The translations under genes and the position numbers were made by a program. A DNA stretch of 48,520 nt, taken from assembly GCA_937924845.1 (NCBI GenBank), contig CALDUQ010000001.1, positions 1-48,520 of the forward strand, read 5' to 3'. Source of the DNA: an uncultured Flavobacteriaceae bacterium. GTDB lineage: Bacteria > Bacteroidota > Bacteroidia > Flavobacteriales > Flavobacteriaceae. Positions 29,356 through 39,711 of the stretch are shown in pieces; the first letter of the stretch is position 1, and each line of letters opens with the position of its first letter. The notes under the pieces are model-generated. The model did no database searches. It was not told where the DNA came from and saw nothing but the letters and a program-made list of their open reading frames with translations.

Positions 29356-30048
29356 TTAATTTCTTCGGTTTAAAAACATTAAAATAAAGTAAATAAGCTG
29401 CGCTAATGATGCTAATGCTGCGACTAAATATGTACGCGCTGCCCATTTTAAAGCATCTTTTGAACCTACTAATTCTTGTTGGGTAACAATGCGTTTGTTT
29501 TCTAACCAAGCTAATGCGCGGTTACTTGCATCATATTCTACAGGTAAAGTAATAAATGTAAATAATGTCGTCACGGCAAAAAGTGCTATACCTAGTAAAA
29601 ATATATTATTACCTAAAACCGAACCTGTTGCAGATAATACCAAACCAGCCATTATAACCATGTTAGATAATTTACTACTTATTTGTACTGCAGGTACAAT
29701 TTTTGAACGCATTGTTAACCAACTATAAGCTTGAGCATGTTGTACTGCATGACCTACCTCATGAGCAGATACTGCTGCCGCTGCTGCATTACGCTCGTGA
29801 TAAACTACCTCGCTTAAGTTAACCGTTTTGTTTACTGGGTTGTAATGATCGGTTAATTGACCACTAACCGAAATAACTTTTACATCAGTAATGCCATGAT
29901 CGGCAAGCATTTTTTCGGCAATTTCTTTACCACTCATCCCGTTTTGTAAACTTACTTTGGAGTAGTGTTTAAATTTACTTTTAAGCTTATTGCTAACAAT
30001 TGAGCTTATTAAATATATTGCTCCTGTAAGGATATAATAGGCTATCAT
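29356..30048 (-). CDS. Zinc metallopeptidase, YugP-type membrane protease
   Basis: 'AAAAVSAHEVGHAVQHAQAYSWLTMRSKIVPAVQISSKL' HEXXH motif; 'LPVEYDASNRALAWL'. Confidence 0.92.
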   Translation of the reverse strand: MIAYYILTGAIYLISSIVSNKLKSKFKHYSKVSLQNGMSGKEIAEKMLADHGITDVKVISVSGQLTDHYNPVNKTVNLSEVVYHERNAAAAAVSAHEVGHAVQHAQAYSWLTMRSKIVPAVQISSKLSNMVIMAGLVLSATGSVLGNNIFLLGIALFAVTTLFTFITLPVEYDASNRALAWLENKRIVTQQELVGSKDALKWAARTYLVAALASLAQLIYFILMFLNRRN

Positions 30049-30159
30049 AATTTTTTTGTTTTTTTTTACAGTTTCAACTCTAAAAATAATAAAATTTAGG
30101 TAATTATATTACTACAATTACATATTCGTTATGTATAAATCAAAATTCGTTACGTTACA

Positions 30160-32997
30160 TTAACCCACAATATTTACAATCTTACCTGGTACTACAATTA
30201 CTTTTTTGGGTGTTCGCCCTTGTAATTGCGCTTGCGTTTTTTCGTGAGCCAACACCATTTTTTCGATATCATCTTTAGAGATATCCAAAGGCATTTCTAA
30301 CTTAAAACGCATTTTACCGTTAAACGAGATAGGGTATTCTTTACTACTTTCGACCAAGTGTGCTGCGTCAAATATTGGGAATTGAGCGGTCGAAATAGAT
30401 TGTGAATGACCAAATTTTTCCCATAACTCTTCGGCAATATGTGGCGCATAAGGTGAAAACAACACTAATAAAGGTTCTAATACCGCTTTGCTGGTACATT
30501 TTTGAGCAGTTAACTCATTTACGGCGATCATAAAGGTAGACACTGATGTGTTGAAAGAAAAATTTTCGATATCGTCCTCTACCTTCTTTATGGTTTTGTG
30601 TAATGTTTTTAAATTGTCTTTTGTTGGCTCGGTATCTGTAATTTTAAATCCATTATCATCAACATATAGTTTCCATAGTTTTTTTAAGAAATTATGCACC
30701 CCTGTTATGCCCGAAGTATTCCAAGGTTTGTACTGCTCTAATGGCCCTAAAAACATTTCGTATAAACGTAAGCTATCGGCACCATATTTGGCACAAATTT
30801 CATCTGGATTGACTACATTGTATTTAGATTTTGACATTTTTTCAACATCACGACCTACTTTATATACACCGTTTTCTAAAACAAACTCGGCGTTTTTATA
30901 ATCTTCACCAAATTCGGCATCGGTTTTTAAACCTTCGATATCCAACTCGTCCGAGGCATTAACATACTCTACTTTAACATGTATCGCCTGTACTTTTTTA
31001 TCTGCTATTAATCCTTTAGAATAATATTTTCCTGTGTTTTCTTCTCTATAAACAAAAGCACTAGTCCCCAAAATCATGCCTTGGTTAATGAGTTTTTTAG
31101 CATATTCATCCGCAGGCACTAAGCCTAAATCAAACATAAATTTTTGCCAAAAACGAGAATATAACAAATGCCCTGTGGCATGCTCGCTTCCGCCAATGTA
31201 TAAATCTATTTGTTGCCAATAATTTACGGCATCTTTAGAGAAAATTTCGTCATCGTTATTAGGATCCATATAACGATTAAAATACTGCGAACTACCTGCC
31301 CAACCTGGCATTGTATTTAATTCTAACGGAAAAATAGTTTTGTTATCAATCAAATCGTTAGCAACAACGTTATGTGTTGTGGTATCCCAAGCCCATATTT
31401 TGGCATTGCCTAATGGCGGTTCGCCGTTTTCCGTAGGCAAATAATTATCAACTTCTGGAAGCTCGATTGGCAAATGCTTGGCATCAACCATTTGCGGCAA
31501 CCCATCAACATAATATACTGGGAACGGCTCACCCCAATATCGCTGACGCGAGAACACAGCATCACGCAAACGGTAATTAATTTTACCTTTGCCTTGGCTT
31601 ATGGTTTCGAGTTCAAAAATAGCGCGTTTTGTTGCTTTTTTGTATGATAAGCCATTTAAAAAATCGCTATTAGTAATGGCTGTATTTCCTTTTTCGGTAT
31701 ATGCCTGTTCGCTAATATCTACACCTTCAAAAATATTTGGAATTTCAAGGCTAAAATGTTTTGCAAAATCGTAATCGCGCTGATCACCACAAGGTACCGC
31801 CATCACAGCACCCGTACCATAGCTTGCAAGCACGTAATCGCCTATCCAAATAGGAATGGGTTGTTTGGTGAAAGGATGCTCGGCATAGGCGCCTGTAAAC
31901 ACCCCCGATATTGTTTTTACATCTGCCATACGTTCACGCTCACTACGTTTTGCACTAGCTTTAACATAGTCATCGACAGCTTGTTGTTGCTCGCTGGTTG
32001 TTATTGTATTTACCAACTCATGTTCGGGCGCTAAGGTCATAAAACTTACTCCAAAAATTGTATCTGGTCGTGTTGTAAATACATCGATGGTGTGATTTTG
32101 AGAACAATTTTTAACTTTAAAAGTGACCGAGGCACCTTCGGATCTACCAATCCAGTTACGCTGACTTTCTTTTAGCGAATCGGTCCAATCAATCGTTTCT
32201 AACCCATCTAAAAGGCGTTGGGCGTATGCTGAAATTCGCATCATCCACTGGGTCATTTTTTTTCTAACTACAGGATGTCCACCACGCTCTGATACACCGT
32301 TAACAATTTCATCGTTTGCTAAAACGGTACCTAATTCTGGACACCAATTTACTTCGGCTTCAGCCAAATAGGTTAGTCTATATTTTAATAAGATATGTTG
32401 CTGCTCTTTTTCAGAAAAAGCATTCCACTCCTCTTTTGTAAACTGCTCAGTATCATCATCACAAACTGCATTTACTGCTGCATTACCATTGGTTTTAAAA
32501 ACCTCAACTAGCTTAGCAATTGGTTTTGCTTTATCATCTGTATTACAGTAATAAGATTCAAACAACTGGATAAACACCCACTGCGTCCATTTATAATAGT
32601 TTGGGTCGCTGGTGCGGAATTCTCTCGACCAATCAAATGAAAATCCAATTTGATCAAGTTGTCTTCTATAAGTAGCAATATTAGTTTCGGTAGTAATAGC
32701 AGGGTGTTGACCTGTTTGGATGGCATATTGCTCTGCTGGCAATCCAAAACTATCATAGCCTTGTGGATGCAATACATTAAATCCTTTGTGACGCTTGTAA
32801 CGGGCATAAATATCTGAAGCAATGTAACCTAATGGATGGCCAACATGTAGCCCTGCACCGCTAGGATAAGGAAACATATCTAGCACATAATACTTAGGCT
32901 TATCAGAATTAAACCCTGCCTTAAAGGTTTGATTTTTTGCCCAAAAGGCTTGCCATTTTTCTTCAATGGCTTTAAAACTATACTGCATTTGTGTCAA
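30160..32997 (-). CDS. leuS: Leucyl-tRNA synthetase (probable true start ATG at 32988; track start at 32997 is TTG)
   Basis: '[53 protein letters not shown]', '[15 protein letters not shown]'. Confidence 0.98.
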   Translation of the reverse strand: MTQMQYSFKAIEEKWQAFWAKNQTFKAGFNSDKPKYYVLDMFPYPSGAGLHVGHPLGYIASDIYARYKRHKGFNVLHPQGYDSFGLPAEQYAIQTGQHPAITTETNIATYRRQLDQIGFSFDWSREFRTSDPNYYKWTQWVFIQLFESYYCNTDDKAKPIAKLVEVFKTNGNAAVNAVCDDDTEQFTKEEWNAFSEKEQQHILLKYRLTYLAEAEVNWCPELGTVLANDEIVNGVSERGGHPVVRKKMTQWMMRISAYAQRLLDGLETIDWTDSLKESQRNWIGRSEGASVTFKVKNCSQNHTIDVFTTRPDTIFGVSFMTLAPEHELVNTITTSEQQQAVDDYVKASAKRSERERMADVKTISGVFTGAYAEHPFTKQPIPIWIGDYVLASYGTGAVMAVPCGDQRDYDFAKHFSLEIPNIFEGVDISEQAYTEKGNTAITNSDFLNGLSYKKATKRAIFELETISQGKGKINYRLRDAVFSRQRYWGEPFPVYYVDGLPQMVDAKHLPIELPEVDNYLPTENGEPPLGNAKIWAWDTTTHNVVANDLIDNKTIFPLELNTMPGWAGSSQYFNRYMDPNNDDEIFSKDAVNYWQQIDLYIGGSEHATGHLLYSRFWQKFMFDLGLVPADEYAKKLINQGMILGTSAFVYREENTGKYYSKGLIADKKVQAIHVKVEYVNASDELDIEGLKTDAEFGEDYKNAEFVLENGVYKVGRDVEKMSKSKYNVVNPDEICAKYGADSLRLYEMFLGPLEQYKPWNTSGITGVHNFLKKLWKLYVDDNGFKITDTEPTKDNLKTLHKTIKKVEDDIENFSFNTSVSTFMIAVNELTAQKCTSKAVLEPLLVLFSPYAPHIAEELWEKFGHSQSISTAQFPIFDAAHLVESSKEYPISFNGKMRFKLEMPLDISKDDIEKMVLAHEKTQAQLQGRTPKKVIVVPGKIVNIVG

Positions 32998-33037
32998 TAT
33001 TTAATTAGCGAATATGCTAAATAATAATGACACAAAT
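32987..33037 (-). promoter_or_regulatory. Large inverted repeat in the leuS promoter/leader, with -7 box TAAATTTG at 33033-33040
   Basis: Perfect 10-bp arms ATTTGTGTCA (32987-32996) and TGACACAAAT (33028-33037) enclosing a second imperfect inverted repeat TTAGC-GAATAT-GCTAA. Confidence 0.6.
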
Positions 33038-33099
33038 TTACAGTTTATCTTACACACATTAAAGCTGTATTGCATAAGATTTTATTAGAAAATAACGTG

Positions 33100-34947
33100 C
33101 TATTCTACCGTAACCGATTTGGCCAAATTACGTGGTTGATCTACGTTTTTATCAAGCATCACAGCAATATGGTACGATAACAATTGTAATGGGATAGTTG
33201 TTAAAAGAGGTGTTAAAAACTCGGTTGTTTCTGGCACTTCAATAACGTGATCTGCTAGCTCTTTAACCGATGTATCACCCTCGGTTACTATCGCTATAAT
33301 TTTACCTTTACGAGATTTAATTTCTTGTATATTACTAACCACTTTTTCGTAATGTCCTTTTTTAGTTGCTATAACAACTATCGGCATATTTTCATCGATT
33401 AAAGCAATGGGACCGTGTTTCATTTCTGCAGCTGGATAACCTTCTGCATGGATGTATGAAATTTCTTTTAATTTTAATGCCCCTTCAAGCGCTACCGGAA
33501 AGTTATAGCCGCGTCCTAAATACAAAAAGTTTGCTGTGTCTTTATAAACTTTAGATACTTCTTGAATATAAGCATCTGATTGTAATCCTTTTTTAACTTT
33601 TTCAGGAATTAACTCTAGCTCAATTAAATGCTCGCGTAATTGCGATTTAGATATGATTCCTTTTGCAGATGCCAAACGCAGTGCCATTAAACTTAATAAC
33701 GTAATTTGTGTTGTAAAAGCTTTAGTTGAAGCTACACCAATTTCTGGACCTGCATGCGTATAGGCTCCTGAATGTGACTCCCTCGAAATAGTTGAACCTA
33801 CAACATTACATACTCCAAACACAAAAGCACCTTTTGACTTTGCTAATTTAATAGCTGCCAGCGTATCTGCCGTTTCACCAGATTGTGAAATTGCAATAAG
33901 TACATCATCCTCATAAATAATTGGATTACGATATCTAAACTCTGATGCGTATTCAACCTCAACAGGGATTCTTGCTAAATCTTCAAAAATATATTCTGCA
34001 ACTAAACCAGCGTGCCATGAAGTTCCACAAGCTACAATTATAATACGGCGTGCATTAATAAATTTATCTAAGTGGTTTTCTAACCCAGATAATTTTACGA
34101 TGCCCTCGTTTACTAATAATCTTCCTCTAAAAGTATCTAGTATTGCATTAGGCTGCTCGTAAATTTCTTTTAACATAAAGTGATCATAACCACCTTTTTC
34201 AATTTGATCTATATTTATTTTAAGCTCTTGAATAGTAGAATTAACCAAAGAGTCATCTTTAATTTTTCTTACTTTAACTTCGTGACCTCTTTTAATGATT
34301 GCTAATTCTTCATCTTCTAGATAAATAGCATTTTTAGTATATTCAATAAAAGGAGAGGCATCACTAGCTATAAAAAATTCATCTTCACCAATACCTATAG
34401 CTAAAGGGCTACCCAGTTTTGCTGCAATAATTTCATCTGGCCTAGTTTTATCAAACACAGCTATAGCGTAGGCACCTACTACCTCTCTTAAGGCCTGTCT
34501 AACAGCTCTACCCAACTTTAAATTTTCTCTTATTTTTATCTCTTCTATTAAATTAACTAGTACTTCGGTATCGGTATCTGATGAAAAAGTATAACCTCTA
34601 TTAATTAACTCTTTTTTTATAGATTCATAATTTTCTATTATTCCATTATGGATAATAACTAAATTACCTGAATTAGATACATGAGGATGAGAATTGGTGT
34701 CATTTGGCACACCATGTGTAGCCCATCTTGTGTGTCCTATACCTAAATTGCCTTTATCTGATATTTTAGAAGAAACTTTGGCTGCAAGGTCTGCAACTTT
34801 ACCTTTGGTTTTACAAAAGTTAACTTCATTTTCATTAATCAACGCTACCCCTGCGCTATCATAGCCACGATATTCAAGGCGTTGTAAGCCTTTAAGTATT
34901 ATTGGGTATGCTTGTCTATGACCTATATAACCTACTATTCCACACAT
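33100..34947 (-). CDS. glmS: Glutamine-fructose-6-phosphate aminotransferase (isomerizing)
   Basis: 'MCGIVGYIGHRQAYPIILKGLQRLEYRGYDSAGVAL', 'ACGTSWHAGL', 'SQSGETADTLAA', C-term 'PRNLAKSVTVE'. Confidence 0.98.
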   Translation of the reverse strand: MCGIVGYIGHRQAYPIILKGLQRLEYRGYDSAGVALINENEVNFCKTKGKVADLAAKVSSKISDKGNLGIGHTRWATHGVPNDTNSHPHVSNSGNLVIIHNGIIENYESIKKELINRGYTFSSDTDTEVLVNLIEEIKIRENLKLGRAVRQALREVVGAYAIAVFDKTRPDEIIAAKLGSPLAIGIGEDEFFIASDASPFIEYTKNAIYLEDEELAIIKRGHEVKVRKIKDDSLVNSTIQELKINIDQIEKGGYDHFMLKEIYEQPNAILDTFRGRLLVNEGIVKLSGLENHLDKFINARRIIIVACGTSWHAGLVAEYIFEDLARIPVEVEYASEFRYRNPIIYEDDVLIAISQSGETADTLAAIKLAKSKGAFVFGVCNVVGSTISRESHSGAYTHAGPEIGVASTKAFTTQITLLSLMALRLASAKGIISKSQLREHLIELELIPEKVKKGLQSDAYIQEVSKVYKDTANFLYLGRGYNFPVALEGALKLKEISYIHAEGYPAAEMKHGPIALIDENMPIVVIATKKGHYEKVVSNIQEIKSRKGKIIAIVTEGDTSVKELADHVIEVPETTEFLTPLLTTIPLQLLSYHIAVMLDKNVDQPRNLAKSVTVE

Positions 34948-34950
34948 ATA

Positions 34951-36591
34951 TTAATTGTTTGTTTCTGAATAAAATATTTTAAGTTTAATTTGATTATCCG
35001 GATTTACCGAAGCATTACTCCCATATAAAACCGTTCCTCTTGGAGAAAGTATTGAGCCTATTGGTAAAGTTTCAGCCACATCATCTTCAGTTTGCAAAAA
35101 TCGATTTACTATTGTTGCTTGGTTTATACCAGATGATACTACCAACCCTAATTTTACATTTGTTGAATCATTTAATATTAAGTTGTTAATATGATCTGTT
35201 ATTCTAAACTTATAACTAACACCATCACTAGTAGCGTCATCATTAACTCTTGTTAAAGGCTCTAAATGAGTAACAAATTGTTCACCACTACTATTTACGG
35301 TTGCATCACTAGCTAAATCCACTAATGAACGATTGTTTTTTAAATCGTATAAATATAAACGATTAGGCTCTTCACCATTAACAATGGTTTGATCAACAAA
35401 AACCTCTAAATAAGCTTCATTTATTAATCGTATTGGGTTACCATCTTCATCTACAAATAGGTTTTTAAACTCAGTAAAATCTTCAGATTCGCCATCATCA
35501 CCACCATTAAATAAATTGACAACAGCCATCGAACCTTCACCTCCTTTTAAAAATAATTGCGTATCACCATCCGTTTCATTGCCAACAGGTAATGCATTTG
35601 TAAAATTATTTTCTAATAAATTAACTGTATTTCCAGAAAAATTCAACACTACAGTTTCTTGATCTAGCGAAGTAGCACCTTCATCTTCTGTAGGCGTATA
35701 ATACAACGTTACATTTGCGTCAGACCAATCAATAAGTGACATTGTACCATCTTGCTCATTATTAGCTGCGGTTTTAATATACAAGCCTCTAAAGTGGTTA
35801 TAGAAGTTATTAATATTTTCCAACTCTAACCCATCCTCTTTATCGAAAATAAAAGTTTGCCAAAAATTATTTGGATTATCTAATTTTAAACGAATTGCTG
35901 GCGGCAATCTTGCTGTAATTGAATCAAGACCGTTTTGATCTTCTTGTAACAATCTAATTTCATTATAATTAGGCATATATTCTTGTGGTATTCCTGTGCT
36001 AATATCTTGCGCACCTGTATAAAGTAAAATATGCTCTAACTCATTTTGATTAATAGGGCTTGATACACCTGTTGATGTATTAGAGAAATAACGTTGATTT
36101 TCTCCAGTTTCTGATTCTGGATTAAAATTTCTTAAAAAGAAATTATTATAATATACTGAAATATTAAATGATGAATTACCATAAATAGAGTCTAAAGTAT
36201 AGGTAGAGTTACCATCGGTATCGGTTGTAGCTACCGCACTAAAATACGGCAAATTAAGCACAACTGAATCTAATACAATATCATTACTACCTAATGTTTC
36301 GCTATCGCCAAAAGTTGGACTAGCACTAGACAAACTCACTTGAGATACTATGCTTGCCGTTGACCCTCCATATACAGGATCTTTATAATGTCCTAACAAA
36401 TAATTACCTATATTATTTGTTTGCACTGGCCCTACAGGTTTACTATATGCAGTAACAGGAAAATTTTGGTTCACAAAATTAAAATTATCGCCTCCAATTA
36501 TATCCGATCCTACGGGCGCAAATTCTGTTTCACATGATATTGCAATAATTAACAATAGTACGAGTAACAAACTATTTTTTATAGTTTTCAT
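34951..36591 (-). CDS. DUF4270 domain-containing lipoprotein
   Basis: Lipobox 'IIAISC'; 'PVGSDIIGGDNF', 'LLGHYKDPVYGGSTASIVSQV' typical of DUF4270. Confidence 0.85.
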   Translation of the reverse strand: MKTIKNSLLLVLLLIIAISCETEFAPVGSDIIGGDNFNFVNQNFPVTAYSKPVGPVQTNNIGNYLLGHYKDPVYGGSTASIVSQVSLSSASPTFGDSETLGSNDIVLDSVVLNLPYFSAVATTDTDGNSTYTLDSIYGNSSFNISVYYNNFFLRNFNPESETGENQRYFSNTSTGVSSPINQNELEHILLYTGAQDISTGIPQEYMPNYNEIRLLQEDQNGLDSITARLPPAIRLKLDNPNNFWQTFIFDKEDGLELENINNFYNHFRGLYIKTAANNEQDGTMSLIDWSDANVTLYYTPTEDEGATSLDQETVVLNFSGNTVNLLENNFTNALPVGNETDGDTQLFLKGGEGSMAVVNLFNGGDDGESEDFTEFKNLFVDEDGNPIRLINEAYLEVFVDQTIVNGEEPNRLYLYDLKNNRSLVDLASDATVNSSGEQFVTHLEPLTRVNDDATSDGVSYKFRITDHINNLILNDSTNVKLGLVVSSGINQATIVNRFLQTEDDVAETLPIGSILSPRGTVLYGSNASVNPDNQIKLKIFYSETNN

Positions 36592-36607
36592 ATATTATTA
36601 CGTTTAC

Positions 36608-37411
36608 TTAAATTTTATGATTATAAAAATCTACATAAGCATCTGCAAATGCATCTTTTGGATGATACTCTAACACTGGTTTTTTAGAGTTTTCTAAATG
36701 TGTTTTTAAATCCTCTGGTAAATCCTCAGACCCTACAATAACACCATCAGAGTAATCTATTGCCACTTTCATAATGTTATTATAGTTTGGTGTTTCAAGC
36801 ACTTCTATAGCTTCATCTTTAATTTCGTCAAATTTAATTTTATTCTGCATACCAGGATTTAAATTACCGTCAAAGCTTTTATCATAAACTGATGTTACCA
36901 CTTTACTGTTAGTAAACAATGGCTCATCCTTATAAAATTCTTTTAAATATAACGGCAGTAATGATGCCAACCAACCATGCACATGAATTACATCGGGTGC
37001 CCAATTTAATTTTTTAACAGTTTCAATAACGCCTTTGGCGAAAAATATAGCACGTTCATCATTATCTTCAAACATTTCTCCATTTTCGTCTCTAAGCGTT
37101 GCTTTTCTCTTAAAATACTCCTCGTTATCAATAAAATAAACCTGAATACGCTCCTTAGGAATTGACGCTACTTTAATAATCAACGGCATATCTAGGTCAT
37201 TAATAACTAAATTAATCCCCGATAAACGTATCACTTCGTGTAACTGATGCCTTCTTTCATTTATATTTCCATAACGCGGCATAAATATTCTAATTTGCCC
37301 CCCTTGTTTACTTACCATCTTAGGTGCCTCAAAGGACATTGACGATATTTCCGTTTCTGGTAAATATGGAATAACTTCTGACGAGACGTACAATATTTTC
37401 TTCTCTTTCAT
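36608..37411 (-). CDS. Short GT5 (glycogen/starch synthase N-terminal domain)-like protein
   Basis: 'ILYVSSEVIPYL', 'RIFMPRYGNINERRHQLHEVIRLSG', 'WAPDVIHVHGWLASLLPLYLKEFY' align with GlgA N-terminal features; only 267 aa. Confidence 0.8.
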   Translation of the reverse strand: MKEKKILYVSSEVIPYLPETEISSMSFEAPKMVSKQGGQIRIFMPRYGNINERRHQLHEVIRLSGINLVINDLDMPLIIKVASIPKERIQVYFIDNEEYFKRKATLRDENGEMFEDNDERAIFFAKGVIETVKKLNWAPDVIHVHGWLASLLPLYLKEFYKDEPLFTNSKVVTSVYDKSFDGNLNPGMQNKIKFDEIKDEAIEVLETPNYNNIMKVAIDYSDGVIVGSEDLPEDLKTHLENSKKPVLEYHPKDAFADAYVDFYNHKI

Positions 37412-37444
37412 AAATATTTATGATCTTTTAATATAAAAAACATG

Positions 37445-37452
37445 CAAAATTA
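37445..37452 (-). promoter_or_regulatory. -7 element (TAATTTTG) for the GT5-DUF4270-glmS operon
   Basis: Perfect TAnnTTTG on the minus strand (CAAAATTA on plus). Confidence 0.6.
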
Positions 37453-37482
37453 CAAAAATTATGTTTATTAACAGCAATATAT

Positions 37483-37490
37483 TAGTTTTG
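37483..37490 (+). promoter_or_regulatory. -7 element (TAGTTTTG) for panC
   Basis: Perfect TAnnTTTG, 25 nt upstream of GTG at 37515. Confidence 0.6.
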
Positions 37491-37514
37491 CATTATGTAT
37501 TCTTATTTCAAGGC

Positions 37515-38366
37515 GTGAAGATATTTAATTCAAAAACAGAATTGTCCCAAACAATTGTTAATTTAAAAACAAAAAAACAAAAAATTGGTTTTGTACCTAC
37601 AATGGGAGCATTACATCAAGGGCATTTAGCATTAGTTAGCAAAGCTTTGGCTCAAAACAATTATGTTGTGGTAAGTATTTTTGTCAATCCTACTCAGTTT
37701 GACAAAAAAAATGACCTTGACAAATACCCACGAACATTACAAAACGATGTAGCATTACTACAATCCTGCTCTAAAGATAAAATTTTAGTTTTTGCCCCAA
37801 CTGTCGATATGATTTATGGCAAAAAAATCGAGTCTCAATCTTTTAATTTTGATGGACTTGAGCATGAAATGGAAGGCAAGTTTAGAGACGGGCATTTTAA
37901 CGGCGTAGGCACTATTATAAAATATTTATTTAGTATTGTAACACCCGATAATGCTTACTTTGGAGAAAAAGATTTTCAACAATTACAAATTATCAAAAAA
38001 TTAGTTGAAAAAGAAAAGCTTAATGTTAATATAATTGGTTGTGAAATTCACCGTGAAAAAAATGGGCTAGCAATGAGCTCACGTAATCAGCGCTTAACCC
38101 CTCAGCACAAAATTGAAGCACCTTTTATTTACAAAACTTTAGTAAGCGCCAAAGAAAGGTTTACTACCAAAAGCACTACTAATGTAACAAATTGGGTTGA
38201 AAATCAATTTAAAAACAATGATTTACTAGAGCTAGAATATTTTATTATAGCCGATGAAAACTCTTTAAAATCTGTAAAAAGAAAATCAAAACATAAAAAA
38301 TACCGTGCGTTTATTGCTGTTTTTGCAAAAGACATAAGACTTATTGACAATATCGCACTTAATTAA
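37515..38366 (+). CDS. panC: Pantothenate synthetase (start reassigned to GTG at 37515; track start 37461)
   Basis: '[19 protein letters not shown]', '[21 protein letters not shown]', '[31 protein letters not shown]'. Confidence 0.95.
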   Translation: MKIFNSKTELSQTIVNLKTKKQKIGFVPTMGALHQGHLALVSKALAQNNYVVVSIFVNPTQFDKKNDLDKYPRTLQNDVALLQSCSKDKILVFAPTVDMIYGKKIESQSFNFDGLEHEMEGKFRDGHFNGVGTIIKYLFSIVTPDNAYFGEKDFQQLQIIKKLVEKEKLNVNIIGCEIHREKNGLAMSSRNQRLTPQHKIEAPFIYKTLVSAKERFTTKSTTNVTNWVENQFKNNDLLELEYFIIADENSLKSVKRKSKHKKYRAFIAVFAKDIRLIDNIALN

Positions 38367-38379
38367 TTACCTTTATCCC

Positions 38380-38730
38380 ATGCAAATCGAAGTTGTAAAA
38401 TCTAAAATACACCGTGTAAAAGTTACAGGTGCTAAGCTTAATTATATTGGAAGCATTACCATTGATGAAGATTTAATGGATGCTGCCAATATCATACAAG
38501 GCGAAAAAGTTCAAATTGTAAACAATAATAATGGCGAACGGTTAGAAACCTACGCTATACCAGGTCCAAGGCAATCGGGCGAAATTACCTTAAATGGCGC
38601 TGCGGCTCGTAAAGTAGCTCAAGGCGATATTTTAATTTTAATTACCTATGCCCGAATGGATATTGAAAAAGCTAAAACTTTTAAACCTGCATTAGTATTT
38701 CCTAATGAGGCAAATAATTTATTAAGATAA
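38380..38730 (+). CDS. panD: Aspartate 1-decarboxylase (start reassigned to ATG at 38380)
   Basis: '[38 protein letters not shown]' with Gly-Ser self-cleavage site; follows panC. Confidence 0.95.
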   Translation: MQIEVVKSKIHRVKVTGAKLNYIGSITIDEDLMDAANIIQGEKVQIVNNNNGERLETYAIPGPRQSGEITLNGAAARKVAQGDILILITYARMDIEKAKTFKPALVFPNEANNLLR

Positions 38731-38737
38731 GTACCTT

Positions 38738-39706
38738 TTGAATAACGTTTTAAAAAAAACACTAAAAATAAGTGTACCCTTATTACTGGCTGTTATTTTA
38801 GGCTGGTACTCGTTTTCAAAAATACCACTATCACAAATTATACCTCATTTTAAAAGTGCAAATTATAATTGGGTGTTTTTAGGAACTTTTTTAGGTCTAT
38901 TGAGTCATCTATCTAGAGCCTATCGCTGGCGTTATTTATTAGAGCCAATGGGTTATAATCTTAGATTTACCAATAGTTTTATGGCGGTAATGATTACCTA
39001 TTTATCTAATTACGGCGTACCAAGATCGGGTGAAGTACTTAGGGCAGCAGTACTTACTAATTACGAAAACATTCCTTTTGAAAAAAGCTTTGGCACCATT
39101 GTATCTGAGCGTATTGCTGATTTAATTATTTTATTAGCCATTATTGGATTTACATTAATACTTGAATTTAATTTTATACTCAACCTTTTACAACAAACCA
39201 TAAGCTTTAAAAAACTAGCTATACTAGCTATAGCAGGCATTTTAATGTTAGGAATTGGCTATTATTTTATTTTAAAAAGCAACTCCAAACTTGCTACAAA
39301 AGTCAAACACTTTTTTATAGGTTTAATCGAGGGCATGGCTAGCATTTTTAAAATGAAACATAAATGGAAGTTTATTTTTCACACCCTGTTTATTTGGATC
39401 ATGTATATTGCCATGTTTTATGTCACCACCTTTGCTGTAAAAGATTTAAATAACATATCAATAGGCGCAATTTTAATCGCATTCATTTCGGCATCATTTA
39501 TAATTGCTGCTACCAACGGTGGTGTTATTGTATACCCATTAGCTATATTAGCTGCATTTAGTCTTTTTAATATTCCTGAAAGCCCTGCTCTTGCCTTTGG
39601 TTGGATAATATGGACATCGCAAACCCTAATGGTTATTTTATTAGGCACATTATCATTTATTTACCTTCCGATATATAATAAAAAAAGCAAAACTACAAAC
39701 CTTTAA
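38738..39706 (+). CDS. Lysylphosphatidylglycerol synthase TM region-like (UPF0104) membrane protein
   Basis: TTG start; multiple TM segments; 'RAYRWRYLLEPMGY', 'YGVPRSGEVLRAAVLTNYENIPFEKSFGTIVSERIADL'. Confidence 0.88.
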   Translation: MNNVLKKTLKISVPLLLAVILGWYSFSKIPLSQIIPHFKSANYNWVFLGTFLGLLSHLSRAYRWRYLLEPMGYNLRFTNSFMAVMITYLSNYGVPRSGEVLRAAVLTNYENIPFEKSFGTIVSERIADLIILLAIIGFTLILEFNFILNLLQQTISFKKLAILAIAGILMLGIGYYFILKSNSKLATKVKHFFIGLIEGMASIFKMKHKWKFIFHTLFIWIMYIAMFYVTTFAVKDLNNISIGAILIAFISASFIIAATNGGVIVYPLAILAAFSLFNIPESPALAFGWIIWTSQTLMVILLGTLSFIYLPIYNKKSKTTNL

Positions 39707-39711
39707 TTAAG

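Noticed and set aside
30548-30901. 117 aa plus-strand ORF inside leuS
   Set aside because: Antisense to leuS, no support beyond openness.
32987-33060. T-box or other tRNA-sensing riboswitch upstream of leuS (also considered for ileS, lysS, pheS)
   Set aside because: Leaders are too short and have no specifier loop or T-box consensus; T-boxes are not typical of Bacteroidota.
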